Assembly: GCF_001908235.1 (NCBI RefSeq) | Contig: NZ_LGHK01000005.1 | Span: forward strand, 1-63,149 | Direction: 5' to 3' | Source of the DNA: Bradyrhizobium sp. NAS96.2 | Lineage (GTDB): Bacteria; Pseudomonadota; Alphaproteobacteria; Rhizobiales; Xanthobacteraceae | Length of the DNA: 63,149 nt | Shown here: in pieces, positions 1-8,630 of the stretch | Layout: each line of letters starts with the position of its first letter | How positions within the stretch are numbered: the stretch's first letter is position 1 | The notes under the pieces: generated by a model | The model's input: only the letters and a program-made list of their open reading frames with translations | Told to the model about the DNA's origin: nothing | Databases searched by the model: none | Program-made: the position numbers and the translations under genes

Positions 1-2
1 TG

Positions 3-86
3 GCTGATGCCATGTTGGACAACGCGGCGCTCAAGGACCTCGTGGGAAAGAATGTATGGTCCGCCCCGTCCGTGCAAGGGTCGTAA
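3..86 (+). mobile_element. 3' end of an IS3-family OrfA (remnant)
   Basis: The window opens inside a reading frame giving ADAMLDNAALKDLVGKN, which is the typical C-terminal end of IS3-family OrfA proteins, just before the OrfA/OrfB junction. The frame closes at the TAA at 84-86. The expected OrfB does not follow, so the element is truncated on its right side. The left part lies outside the window. Confidence 0.65.
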
Positions 87-527
87 CAGCAAAAATGACG
101 CTTCCAGTTGCATAAATGTATCCGGCCTCTCGCTCGCGAACGACCGCGGGCACTTTACCGAAATCGGCGGCGCTTGGGCGCATCGGGACGGGCAGGGGCT
201 CACCCTTCGCTTCACCCTCACTCCCGTTGGTGATGCCGATATCGTCGTGCGGGCCATCGCGGCCGAGCGGGTCGGTTGATGACGTTGCTTGCCGAGGCGC
301 AGCGTGGAAGGTGAAGGTCGCTTGCTGCCTATTGTCCGGATGGTTTGAATGCTAGGTCTTATTTGGCTCCGAGTGCCGAGGACCGGAAAATCCATAAGCC
401 GACTGACCAACGGAATGAATAGACCGAGCATCGCCCAAATGCGAACTTGTTAAACTCTCTATTGGGCCAGTGAGGCAGTTAGAACAGAAGCCGGACGGAA
501 TCGGCTAACTCCAAGGGAAGGACGACC
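87..527. other. Intergenic, no recognisable gene
   Basis: Short overlapping frames occur here, but none has a convincing ribosome binding site or family resemblance. It is the junction between the IS3 remnant and the AbiE region and is probably scar sequence. Confidence 0.4.
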
Positions 528-749
528 ATGCCTAGGCAGAAAGAGGGGCTCTCGCGGCGCCTGGACGAGAAGTCGCTGCTAGCTCGGCTCCGCAAGGTAC
601 AGGCGTGGCGCCGCGCGCGGCTCCAGCTCCTCGTCAATGATCCTGACATCGACATCAACGACCCGGGCCCGCGCTACGCCATCAAGGCCCGCAAAGCGCT
701 ACACGGAAGTCGCGATACGAGCCAAGGCGGTCCGCATGGGCCTCACTGA
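528..749 (+). CDS. Small basic hypothetical protein
   Basis: A 73-residue ORF whose ATG is preceded by a good purine-rich site (GGGAAGGA, about 7 bases away). The N-terminal half is rich in Arg, Lys and Leu, suggesting a helical basic segment; a DPDIDINDPGP stretch follows. I recognise no family. It lies downstream of an IS remnant and runs toward the AbiE pair. It could be a small DNA-associated protein or a chance ORF; the only support is its ribosome binding site. Confidence 0.3.
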   Translation: MPRQKEGLSRRLDEKSLLARLRKVQAWRRARLQLLVNDPDIDINDPGPRYAIKARKALHGSRDTSQGGPHGPH

Positions 750-1000
750 TGGATAGCTCGAAGAGTAGGGCCTCTTCGCAGCTCAAATATTCGTCTCGGG
801 TTCATCGCTTGTCATCCTCATTCGCCGCCAGCAGCGCACGGGCGTTGAACCCGGCGACATCTGACGCGAAGATCCATATCAGGCGCTTCTACGGCTTTCC
901 GGCGGTTGCTCATTCCCACTGCAACGGTTCGGCAATTATCCGTGCCTTGGCCTGGTTGGAAGCAGGAGATCAGCGAAGCGAAGCTGACGCATGGCCGCGC

Positions 1001-1945
1001 TTACAGGACCTCGCGCCAGACTCTGAGCGTGCCGAGGATCTCGCCAAATGTCGGCATGCCCGCGTAGTAGAGCGCACTGCCAGCTTCATAGGCCTCCTGA
1101 TAAAGCTTGCGGGTCTCCATGTCGGGGATCAGGAAGGCTGGGTTGGCCTTGATGTTCTTGTTGTCGGCGGACGGGAAATGGTCATTCTTGTGCTGCTTAT
1201 AGGCGGCCGTCCCAATGAAGTTGTGGAGTGATCCCTTCTTCAGCAGGCAGTACACGTCATAGTAATGGCGCATGAAGTCTGTCGGCATCGCGCCAGTCGC
1301 CTGCTGCTTGCGGAACTTGGTCGAAATGGTCTGCAGTTTCTCAACCAGCGTATAGCCGGGCAGATAGCAGGGAACATCGACGGCCCGGTTGTCGATGACC
1401 TCGACCCGGACAGAAGCGTAGTCATAGGCCCACGACGAGATCGTCTTCGGTTCATTGGGGGTTACCTTGGCAAAGCCTGCCTCCAGCAGAACGCCAGTCC
1501 GCAATGCGCCGATCGGCGCCGTCGTGGTGGTGTAGTCGAGGCGGATGCCGGCGCTGAACAGCTTCTCATTGTCGAACTCATGGTCGCGCACCACCGATGT
1601 GATGCCGTCAATCTGGATTTTAGCGGCGAGACCATCGTAGAACGCCGCGCGGCTTTGAATATGCGCGGGCTTTGTCTGATTGGGACCGACCTTGACGTCC
1701 TGACCAGCTTCGGGCTCGATCCTGATATCGATATCCTCCGAGAAGCGGTCGATGATCTGAAAGCCTTTCGACAGCGATGTGCCGCCCTTCAGCTCGAAGC
1801 TGAGCCCAAGCTGCTGCAAGCCGAACAGGCCGTGCATGATCCAGTAGTCCTTCTCGACCAGAGCAGGATCGGTGCCTCGTTGAGCCGCCACAATACGGAT
1901 CAGATCCGCGAACTCGGCGTGGTTGTGCAGATAGTCAGCTGGCAT
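1001..1945 (-). CDS. AbiEii/AbiGii-type nucleotidyltransferase toxin
   Basis: This is the predicted toxin of a type IV toxin-antitoxin / abortive infection pair. Near the N-terminus it has the AbiEii nucleotidyltransferase signature: VEKDYWIMHGLF, then KGGTSLSKGF and, about 12 residues on, SEDIDI, which supplies the metal-binding acidic residues. AbiEii-family proteins transfer nucleotides onto tRNA or related acceptors and stop growth. An upstream in-frame start would add 18 residues. The ATG at 1943-1945 is preferred because it overlaps the stop of the partner gene by 11 bases, as expected for a translationally coupled pair. Its length of about 314 residues is normal. Its cognate antitoxin is immediately upstream in the same operon. 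Confidence 0.85.
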   Translation of the reverse strand: MPADYLHNHAEFADLIRIVAAQRGTDPALVEKDYWIMHGLFGLQQLGLSFELKGGTSLSKGFQIIDRFSEDIDIRIEPEAGQDVKVGPNQTKPAHIQSRAAFYDGLAAKIQIDGITSVVRDHEFDNEKLFSAGIRLDYTTTTAPIGALRTGVLLEAGFAKVTPNEPKTISSWAYDYASVRVEVIDNRAVDVPCYLPGYTLVEKLQTISTKFRKQQATGAMPTDFMRHYYDVYCLLKKGSLHNFIGTAAYKQHKNDHFPSADNKNIKANPAFLIPDMETRKLYQEAYEAGSALYYAGMPTFGEILGTLRVWREVL

Positions 1946-2525
1946 TGAGTGCGGGCCGCAGGACACCCTCGAAGAATTTCCGCGTCCGCGCGTTACCATA
2001 GTCGCGTACCGCGCGCCGCAGACGCGCGCGGTCCATCGCGGACGCGCGCTGCTTCACACGGCCAAGCACCTCATTCTTCGCTTCAGCCAGGCTATCGACA
2101 TTGTTGACCAGATCGACCAGCAGAAATTCCTGCGAAAGCGATTTGGGAAAATGCGGTTTGACCCGGAACGCGAACTTTCGCCCCCCCAGCTGAAAATCCC
2201 CATGCCGCTTGTGATTATAGACCACCGTCTTGTCGTAAAGCTGGGTGGTGCCGACCCCAAGACCGTTATAGACGTTCGGCGAGGCCAAAAGGAAACGCCT
2301 GTCCTTTAGAAAGCCTCCGACCAGTTTCTCATCTGTCGCCGGCGCCGGCCCGAATGCCGTCTCCTTCGGATAAACGTAAAGACCTCCGGCCGCTTTCGTC
2401 AGCACCTTCGCGTCAGTCAACTGCCGAAGATGCCGGTCGACCGCGTTTGTCCAGCGCGCCACATCTTCGCGCCGGTAAACGCCGCCCGGTTTCAGGTGCC
2501 TCTTTAATTCCTCAAGCCTGGTCAT
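1935..2525 (-). CDS. AbiEi-like antitoxin / transcriptional regulator
   Basis: First gene of the AbiE pair, about 196 residues. The N-terminus (LEELKRHLKPGGVYRREDV...) reads as a winged-helix DNA-binding segment. The C-terminal part resembles the AbiEi antitoxin domain that neutralises AbiEii and represses the operon. Upstream TTG and ATG starts could add 8 to 12 residues; the ATG at 2523-2525 gives the N-terminus typical of the family. A C7 tract at 2181-2187 lies inside the gene but keeps the frame. Identity rests on the coupled position, the size and the winged-helix-like N-terminus. Confidence 0.75.
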   Translation of the reverse strand: MTRLEELKRHLKPGGVYRREDVARWTNAVDRHLRQLTDAKVLTKAAGGLYVYPKETAFGPAPATDEKLVGGFLKDRRFLLASPNVYNGLGVGTTQLYDKTVVYNHKRHGDFQLGGRKFAFRVKPHFPKSLSQEFLLVDLVNNVDSLAEAKNEVLGRVKQRASAMDRARLRRAVRDYGNARTRKFFEGVLRPALNAS

Positions 2526-2942
2526 GCCCGTCAAGATAGCAAGAAGCATGCCAAAACGCAAGCAATTTCATTGAAATTCCATGCAAGTCAAACAGTTAGA
2601 GGCATGAGATTGTTGCCCAAATGACAAGTATCGGCCGATCCGTCGCGACGCCTTCGGAAGGGAGCGGGCAGGCTGATGCCCCTGTCCAATTCGTCGCCGT
2701 CCTGCATTTCCCCAATGAAGCGCGTACTCTGTGCGCACCGATGAACCGGTACTGGCTTTATGCCGTACGGCGCGACTCTCGCCCGTGCGCCGCACATGGC
2801 TGCCTTTCTGAGAACCGGCAGCGGGCTTGAAGGATGCGGATTCGTCCGTGCGCCGGTGCGAAGACCCGTCAACGCTTCACCCTGTCGCTCGGTGACTGAT
2901 CCCGTGCCATACTTTGCCGATCCGGACCGGGAGCCTGAACGG
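2526..2942. other. Intergenic between divergent genes
   Basis: About 417 bases that must hold the divergent promoters of the AbiE pair and of the gene at 2943. The few ORFs are low-complexity shadows. I see no clear promoter hexamers or hairpin. Confidence 0.4.
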
Positions 2943-3572
2943 ATGCGGATCAGAAAGCACAAGATTGCCGGCGATATCTATCTGCTACAGTTCGAGACCC
3001 AGTACGAGCTGGCGTCGAGTTTTCTGCGCCTACAGGAGCACTACGAGTCTCCCCACTTTCACGGGCGCATTTTCAGCCTCGAGCAATACATGGACTGGTA
3101 TGCCAATCGCCACGGCAACTTCACCTACTATCAGGACTGGTCGGGTTTCAATCTGCCGTCAACTGCGTTGCAGCCATTCTACGAGGGCAAGTTTGATCCA
3201 TTGAGTGAGAAGGAAAAGCGCCTGCTCGCGCTGTTCCGCAGACTGCGCAAGCCGTTCTATATCATCGGCATCTATGGCCATGGAGCCAGCAGTCTACGCC
3301 ACGAGCTGGCACACGCACTCTATTTCGTCGATCATGCCTATCGCGATCGCGTGCGTAGGGCGATCGATGGCTACAGCACGAAAAAGCTCGAGCGAACCAT
3401 CGCGGAAGCCGGTTACGCAAGGCATGTGATTCCCGACGAGCTCCAGGCCTATCTGATCGCACCGTCAGAAAAGCTTGCCCGCGGCTTTCGCGCACTGGCG
3501 CCGCTGCGGCGAAAGCTGCGCGGCATTTTCTCGCAGCATTCACGGACATTGTCGCTGCCGCGTCTCAGCTGA
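2943..3572 (+). CDS. HELAH-motif protein, possible zinc-binding protein (unknown function)
   Basis: About 209 residues starting at the ATG at 2943, where Lys/Arg-rich coding sequence begins; the upstream extension looks non-coding. Its most notable feature is a HELAHALYFVDHAYRD segment near residue 120. This resembles an HExxH-type metal-binding helix followed by another His, as in peptidases. No signal peptide is visible. The N-terminal half is rich in aromatic residues (YMDWYANRHGNFTYYQDW). It converges on and overlaps the 3' end of the alpha/beta hydrolase gene by 8 bases. I do not recognise a named family. A zinc-dependent hydrolase role is inferred from the motif alone. Confidence 0.6.
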   Translation: MRIRKHKIAGDIYLLQFETQYELASSFLRLQEHYESPHFHGRIFSLEQYMDWYANRHGNFTYYQDWSGFNLPSTALQPFYEGKFDPLSEKEKRLLALFRRLRKPFYIIGIYGHGASSLRHELAHALYFVDHAYRDRVRRAIDGYSTKKLERTIAEAGYARHVIPDELQAYLIAPSEKLARGFRALAPLRRKLRGIFSQHSRTLSLPRLS

Positions 3573-4959
3573 ATTTGGCGCTGATGTACTCGATCGCACG
3601 CTGCTGGCGGAAATAGTTGCAGTGCCAGACCGTATCCGAGGTGCCGAAATCGCAAATGTCAGCGGACATCCTCAAGGCAAAATCAGTATCACCGAGATCG
3701 GTCATCGAAGCCGTATCGACCACGAGGTCGTTGGCGCCCTCGAAGATTTCATCCGCAGCGAGGTCTCCGATCCGCGCGGCGCGAAAATTGCGCCAGAACC
3801 TCCAGCCCGGGTCCGCCGTCTCGAAGTTGGATTGGATCGCAAAATAATTCGGCTGCACCGCGCATGGTCCCAGGCGAAGCCGGTTGAGCTCGTAATTGTT
3901 GGAAACCGCGGACTGGGCGGACAATCCCGGAACCAGCGTGACCAGCGCGTCCAGGATCGGCGTCTTTGCGAGCGCGCCGGTCACCGTAACGATGACTTCA
4001 ACCAGCTTGCCGCCAACCCAAAGAAACGGGTTTGCCGCGCCAGCAATCTTCAACGTCGCCTCCGCGTACGATCCGATGTTGGCCACGAGGCTCAACGCGG
4101 TTTGCAGCTTGTCCGGCGCCGCAAGTGAGGTTCCGTGCAACGGAGAGCCGGCAAAGACCACCCGTACCGGCATATCCGGAGTCGGCAAAAGCGAGCTCCC
4201 GAAGGCCTCGAGCCACCAGCGCACGATCAGGCCGCCGCGGCTGTGCGCTACGACGTCAATTCGTCCGGAAGAGCCCGCGAAAGCCCGTCCGAGCTCGAGT
4301 GCATTGATGACCGGACTGACCGCGAGCGTCGGGTGCTCGAAGAACAGCACGCGATCATACTTGCCGTTCATGGCGGTTTGCAGGAACGCTTCACCGCTGG
4401 AGGTGGCAAGAAATTCGTTCAGCATATTTGTTGCGTTGGAAAAGGTGCCGTGAACGAACACCAGCGTCCGGCCCTCGAACGGTCCCTTGGTGTCACTCGG
4501 ATCGAACGCGAAGGGCGACATGTGGTCGTTGGTCTTTCGCAACGGTCGCAGTCGCGAGCGTAGCGAATCGTCCAGCGCCTGGTTCAGCCGTCGGTCGATC
4601 GCCGAAATCGCAGCCACGACCTTGTTGGGAGCGAGCACTGGGAATTGCTTGGTCAGGACGACGGTGCCGGGCGGACCTGCAAGTACTCCTCGCGAAGCGC
4701 GGCGGCGCCGCGAAGGCAGATCGGGTCCCGGAATGCCATCGCGCCAGTAGAGCACTCCATTCTCGTCGACCAGAGAAACCGTCTTGATCGGATCACTCAG
4801 CGTGTTCGCGACGCGGCGGCGCCGGCGCCGCAACCCCGCGATCGACTCGCTGTCGGCGTCGTGGGCAACGTAGAGGCCCGAAAACAGGTCTTCGTTGGCT
4901 TCGGCAGCGCCGATTTGAGCCTGAAATCGCGCGGGATCGTCGGCATAACCTTGCGCCAT
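3565..4959 (-). CDS. Alpha/beta-hydrolase (lipase-like), third gene of the CHAT operon
   Basis: About 464 residues. It shows an oxyanion-type VFVHGTFSN strand and a nucleophile elbow AHSRGG, with the rest of a Ser-Asp-His triad plausible in NDLVVDTASM and VWHCNYF near the C-terminus. This arrangement is typical of lipase/esterase-fold hydrolases, so it may cleave lipids or esters. The ATG at 4957-4959 has a GAGGA site 6 bases upstream and lies 16 bases after the stop of the transglutaminase-like gene; the longer frame reads into that gene. It belongs to a tight minus-strand operon with the CHAT-like and transglutaminase-like genes, inside a defence cluster. A membrane-damaging effector role is inference. 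Confidence 0.65.
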   Translation of the reverse strand: MAQGYADDPARFQAQIGAAEANEDLFSGLYVAHDADSESIAGLRRRRRRVANTLSDPIKTVSLVDENGVLYWRDGIPGPDLPSRRRRASRGVLAGPPGTVVLTKQFPVLAPNKVVAAISAIDRRLNQALDDSLRSRLRPLRKTNDHMSPFAFDPSDTKGPFEGRTLVFVHGTFSNATNMLNEFLATSSGEAFLQTAMNGKYDRVLFFEHPTLAVSPVINALELGRAFAGSSGRIDVVAHSRGGLIVRWWLEAFGSSLLPTPDMPVRVVFAGSPLHGTSLAAPDKLQTALSLVANIGSYAEATLKIAGAANPFLWVGGKLVEVIVTVTGALAKTPILDALVTLVPGLSAQSAVSNNYELNRLRLGPCAVQPNYFAIQSNFETADPGWRFWRNFRAARIGDLAADEIFEGANDLVVDTASMTDLGDTDFALRMSADICDFGTSDTVWHCNYFRQQRAIEYISAKFS

Positions 4960-4975
4960 GGTAGGTCCTCGGGGG

Positions 4976-6136
4976 CTAGTCGCTGATAATCGGAAGAGGC
5001 GTAACCGGAGGATCGGCGGTGCGCGCAAGCTGGATATCGAGGAGACTGTCAAACTCCTCAGGATTGCGCAGATTGGCCCGTCCCTCGTCGATGGCCGCCT
5101 GGAAGCTGTTCGCTCCCGTCAAGAACGTCGCCTCGATCATGACGAGATCGCCCGAGGTGACATAAGCCAGGATCTCAGCGAAGTTGAGCCGGGTCAGCCG
5201 CCATCCGAACTTGTCGACATAGGGCTTTCCGGCAGTGCGTCCGACCTTGTCTCCGACCCTCGGGACGGTTGCGGGCGTCTTGCTCACAACGACAAGGTCG
5301 TCGTGGGTTATGTCCGAACGCCAATAGCCCACGAAGGCGTGCCCGGAGAGCAGGACCACGACCGGATAGATCCCGACATATTCGAAACAGGCGGCAAGAA
5401 GCAGCGCAAGATCAATGCAGGTGCCACTATTCGACTTCAGGACTTCGGTCGGCGTGCGCAGCCGCTGGGTCTGCCTCGAATAGGCCGGCGGCGGGTTGAT
5501 GTATTGCAGCCGGTATTCGTTGACGATCGCCGTCCACAGCGCCTGGATCTGCTTGTCGACGCCCGCAGCCTCCTCTTGGTAGCCGTCAAAGCCCGCGGCG
5601 GGATCGTCGGTGATGCCGATCAGATAGCGTCGGGCGGAATTGACGATCTTAAGGATCGCAGGATCGCGCGGCAGTACGAACGACGGCAGCCATGGATTGT
5701 TGTTGGTGTCGTCGAGCCACTCATCGACCGGTATGAGTGTCACCCGCCGGGTTTCTTCATAAGCCGTGTGGCCCTCGCAGCAGACCTTCACGTAGACGGT
5801 GGAGTGAACGCGATCATGCAGGGAGCGCGTTAGCACCGAGGTGAGGGGAATGGTCACCAGTGACGACAGGTGAAGCTGCAGATCTGTAAGGAGCGGGATC
5901 GTCTTCCGGTAGGGATAGTGCTCGGTGCCGACAAAAAGCTCGACCTGGACGGTTACGTCCCGCACGGATTGTGGTGTCAACCGTGTCAAGGTCAGCTTCC
6001 TCAACAATTCGCGATTGTTATGAAGGAGCGAATAGTTGATCGTGTCGTCGACGTCGAAGTCGACCTGGAGAATCTTGTCTGCTGGCGACGGGCCTTGTTG
6101 CGCGCGCTGCACCCTTGCACTTGCGATCGCCATCAT
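4976..6136 (-). CDS. Transglutaminase-like (papain-fold) protein, middle gene of the CHAT operon
   Basis: About 386 residues. The central region has SGTCIDLALLLAACFE, followed about 25 residues on by LSGHAFVGYW. That is the Cys and His spacing of the transglutaminase-like/papain-like fold, with the Cys at the start of a helix. The N-terminal half is predicted beta-rich and could bind a partner. Its start overlaps the stop of the CHAT-like gene (ATGATGA at 6131-6136), so translation is coupled. Family members may be proteases or protein-modifying enzymes; the substrate cannot be told. Its conserved place between a CHAT-like protein and a hydrolase suggests that the three act together. Confidence 0.65.
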   Translation of the reverse strand: MMAIASARVQRAQQGPSPADKILQVDFDVDDTINYSLLHNNRELLRKLTLTRLTPQSVRDVTVQVELFVGTEHYPYRKTIPLLTDLQLHLSSLVTIPLTSVLTRSLHDRVHSTVYVKVCCEGHTAYEETRRVTLIPVDEWLDDTNNNPWLPSFVLPRDPAILKIVNSARRYLIGITDDPAAGFDGYQEEAAGVDKQIQALWTAIVNEYRLQYINPPPAYSRQTQRLRTPTEVLKSNSGTCIDLALLLAACFEYVGIYPVVVLLSGHAFVGYWRSDITHDDLVVVSKTPATVPRVGDKVGRTAGKPYVDKFGWRLTRLNFAEILAYVTSGDLVMIEATFLTGANSFQAAIDEGRANLRNPEEFDSLLDIQLARTADPPVTPLPIISD

Positions 6137-7344
6137 CGCGCCGTCACCCGTTTCGAGGTTGTCCGCTGGCGTGGCTGCTTTGCCGGTGCGCGATCATCGA
6201 AAACGCTCCGCCCCATCCAGATCACAATGGATGTACCGTGGAGGTTCTTCCCGCTCACTTTCTGCCAAGCATTGAGGAAAGCTTCCGAAATCTTGAGGAT
6301 CGAGCCCGTCGGGTGGCACCAGGACCAATAAAATTCCTGGAAGAAGTTTTCCGCAACTTCGTCGTCGATCTCGTCAAGAAATCCCAGTGCGACATGCGCG
6401 CCGCTCTTCACCAACTCGCGTCCGATCCGCGCTCCGGAGTAGTACAAGTTCAAAGTAACGATGCGAGGCGGTCGGTTTCCCACCAGCGTCTGCGCGAGCT
6501 GGTAGAACGAGACCGGTAACTCGCTTTCGGTGCCTTCCCAGAGGATCATGCCGTCCTGCAGGCGACCATGCGCATCCACGACCGCCTTCAGCCTGTCAGG
6601 GTTGTCATTTTCGAGGTCCGCATAGAAGTCCTCGATGAACCATCCAGCCTGGTGGTTGTCGACGCCGGTGATGTGCACGGCTTCCCAACTGCCGGTACGA
6701 ACCTCGCTTTTCAACTGACTGACGGACGGCGTCCTGACCGTTTTCCAGTCGGGCGACCGGGGCGTTTTCTTGCTACCGACGCCAACGGCCGCCGCAATCC
6801 GTTCTTCCTCGTCCTCGAAGGAGTATTCGTCATTCAGGCGGCCGGGCGCACTTTCTACGAACAGCACACTCTTGGGCGGGTGCGGCGCGACCGGGTCTAA
6901 GCCGTTGCGCAAGAGCCGCGTGATCAGGAGCGAGCGAAAGCGGCCTTGGATACGTGTGGCAGCGCTTATCAGATATTCCCACGGCATTTCTGATGCCGCT
7001 TCGTAAGCATCCCCATCGTCGAAACCACTTGGATCGAGTTTGACGAACTCCACTTCAATGCGATCAGCCGTCGCCAGGCTCTGCAGCTGCGCCTCGGAAA
7101 TACCGAGCGAGCCAAGATCCTTGACGGCGCGTTCGCCGAGCCTGCCACGCAGATCCGTGTCTTGGGCCCAGCGCGCCCGTACCCGCAGGATGTAATTCCA
7201 TTGCTGTGTGACGCGCGCGAGCCGTTCCAGCTTGGTGACGGGGGCCTCGAAAAGCTCTCCGTTCAACAGGGCACGGACCACAACGACCGGTTTGCTGGAA
7301 TGGCCAGGAGCGGCAGCTGCCTTGTCTTTGGGACGTCTTGCCAT
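6133..7344 (-). CDS. CHAT-like (caspase-fold) protein with the catalytic Cys position replaced
   Basis: About 403 residues from the ATG at 7342-7344 (AAGG site upstream). The C-terminal half resembles a CHAT/caspase-like domain: KSVLFVESAP, a His-bearing VHITGVDNH strand near residue 221, then VTLNLYYSGARI followed by GAHVALGF near residue 300. In CHAT proteases the second strand normally reads like LNACYSG with the catalytic Cys; here that position is Tyr (LNLYYSG). It may therefore be an inactive sensor or scaffold, or use another residue. It is first in an operon with a transglutaminase-like and a hydrolase gene. CHAT proteins in bacterial immunity usually act as switches or proteases; that role here is inference. 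Confidence 0.6.
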   Translation of the reverse strand: MARRPKDKAAAAPGHSSKPVVVVRALLNGELFEAPVTKLERLARVTQQWNYILRVRARWAQDTDLRGRLGERAVKDLGSLGISEAQLQSLATADRIEVEFVKLDPSGFDDGDAYEAASEMPWEYLISAATRIQGRFRSLLITRLLRNGLDPVAPHPPKSVLFVESAPGRLNDEYSFEDEEERIAAAVGVGSKKTPRSPDWKTVRTPSVSQLKSEVRTGSWEAVHITGVDNHQAGWFIEDFYADLENDNPDRLKAVVDAHGRLQDGMILWEGTESELPVSFYQLAQTLVGNRPPRIVTLNLYYSGARIGRELVKSGAHVALGFLDEIDDEVAENFFQEFYWSWCHPTGSILKISEAFLNAWQKVSGKNLHGTSIVIWMGRSVFDDRAPAKQPRQRTTSKRVTAR

Positions 7345-7624
7345 GCCACTGGCCTTTTCAATGCTTGTGCTGGGGTTCGATGGCGCTCTGCAACTTGTCG
7401 CCATCGGCACCAAGCCGAACAAACTAAAGCTACGCGCCGCTGCGGCACGCTAGAAATATCGATGAAGCCTCAAGTCAAACCAGCCTCGAATAGTGCAATC
7501 TCTCGCAGGCTCGGTGCAAATCCATATGTCAGTCAAAAACAAGTCTCGCGCACGAATAGCACAAATGTCCGCCTCTACCTAGAGTATGTTACGCGCTTCA
7601 GCCGATTTTTTTTGATGCGGCCTT

Positions 7625-7659
7625 TCGCGTGGGATACCGATTCAAGCCATCCCACGCGA
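7625..7659 (-). terminator. Inverted repeat just downstream of the lipoprotein gene
   Basis: Perfect 11-base arms (TCGCGTGGGAT at 7625-7635 and its complement at 7649-7659) with a 13-base loop. It begins 4 bases after the stop of the minus-strand lipoprotein gene. There is no good U-tract in the right place, so it could be a factor-dependent terminator, an mRNA 3'-end stabiliser or a protein site. Confidence 0.5.
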
Positions 7660-7662
7660 TGG

Positions 7663-8574
7663 CTACGGCCTTGCCCGGAAACTGTTCTGCAAGATGCTGA
7701 GCTGAGTGTTGATCCCGCTGGTCAGCTGCTGCTGCAGAAGCAGATAGGCCTTCAGATTGGTTGGGCGTTTCTCGGCCCTCGGTACAATGCCACGCGTCAG
7801 CTGCGCCAGTGTCGGCAGCAGCATCGGCTTGCCAATATTGGGACCACGCGCAAACGAGAGCGTAATCTTGTCCGTGTTGACCTGGGATAGTCCCCCAAGC
7901 CCTCCGGGTCCATTGAAGTGGACCAGCGCCCAGGTGGGCCCGACCGCGCTCACGCTCTTGGTCACGAGAAACTGGATGGTGCCGCCGAAGACACCATCGG
8001 ACGTTTTCTCCATATCAAGCCCTTCGGATCGGGCCGCCATGGCGACAAAGTCCACGATCCCGAGCGTTCCGGACAAATTGGTATCCGCTTCGGGACAATC
8101 GTGCGCCGTCAGACCCAATGACTTTGGATCAAGACCCGCCTTCGCCGCCAGCTGGTACGAATACCAATCGATATAGATCTGACGGGTCGAGAATTGCAGG
8201 TTTTCCGTGAATGTATGATCGCGGGACTCGCTCAGGGTGCCACTCGCACTGAAGGTGAATGACGTCAAGGGATTCATATACGACAACGTTGGCGTGAGAC
8301 CGCCGGATTCATTGACGTCGATCGACATCGCGACCAGCACGTCAAAATCCTGATTCACCAGAAAGCGGCCGTAGATATTCGGTGGCGCACTGGGATCAGG
8401 AATGTCGGAGCGCACCAGATCTCTAATTTCGCATTGAATGCGCTCGACGATCGTGGTGACGGTCGGATGGCCGACGCTTGTGTAGGGCACATCATAGTGT
8501 GGTACAGCGCAACCACTTACTACCGATGCAAACGCAAAAGACAAAATACAGGCAAGCGCCTTTGATTGCCGCAT
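7663..8574 (-). CDS. Predicted outer-membrane/periplasmic lipoprotein, function unknown
   Basis: 303 residues with a classical lipoprotein signal peptide: MRQSKALACILSFAFAS, then VVSGC, giving a lipidated Cys at about residue 22. The mature protein is beta-rich (repeated Ser/Thr strands), with no motif I recognise. It ends in a segment carrying the long helix AYLLLQQQLTSGINTQL. It sits alone on the minus strand upstream of the CHAT operon, separated by about 280 bases and an inverted repeat, so it is probably a separate transcription unit. Its N-terminus is rich in polar residues, as often in surface lipoproteins. Confidence 0.7.
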   Translation of the reverse strand: MRQSKALACILSFAFASVVSGCAVPHYDVPYTSVGHPTVTTIVERIQCEIRDLVRSDIPDPSAPPNIYGRFLVNQDFDVLVAMSIDVNESGGLTPTLSYMNPLTSFTFSASGTLSESRDHTFTENLQFSTRQIYIDWYSYQLAAKAGLDPKSLGLTAHDCPEADTNLSGTLGIVDFVAMAARSEGLDMEKTSDGVFGGTIQFLVTKSVSAVGPTWALVHFNGPGGLGGLSQVNTDKITLSFARGPNIGKPMLLPTLAQLTRGIVPRAEKRPTNLKAYLLLQQQLTSGINTQLSILQNSFRARP

Positions 8575-8630
8575 GGCTCAGCTCAATCGTTTGTCGAAAA
8601 ATGGCTTAGGTAATAAAAATCTACGTTAGC

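Noticed and set aside
4958..5833. 291-residue plus-strand ORF
   Set aside because: Shadow opposite the transglutaminase-like gene.
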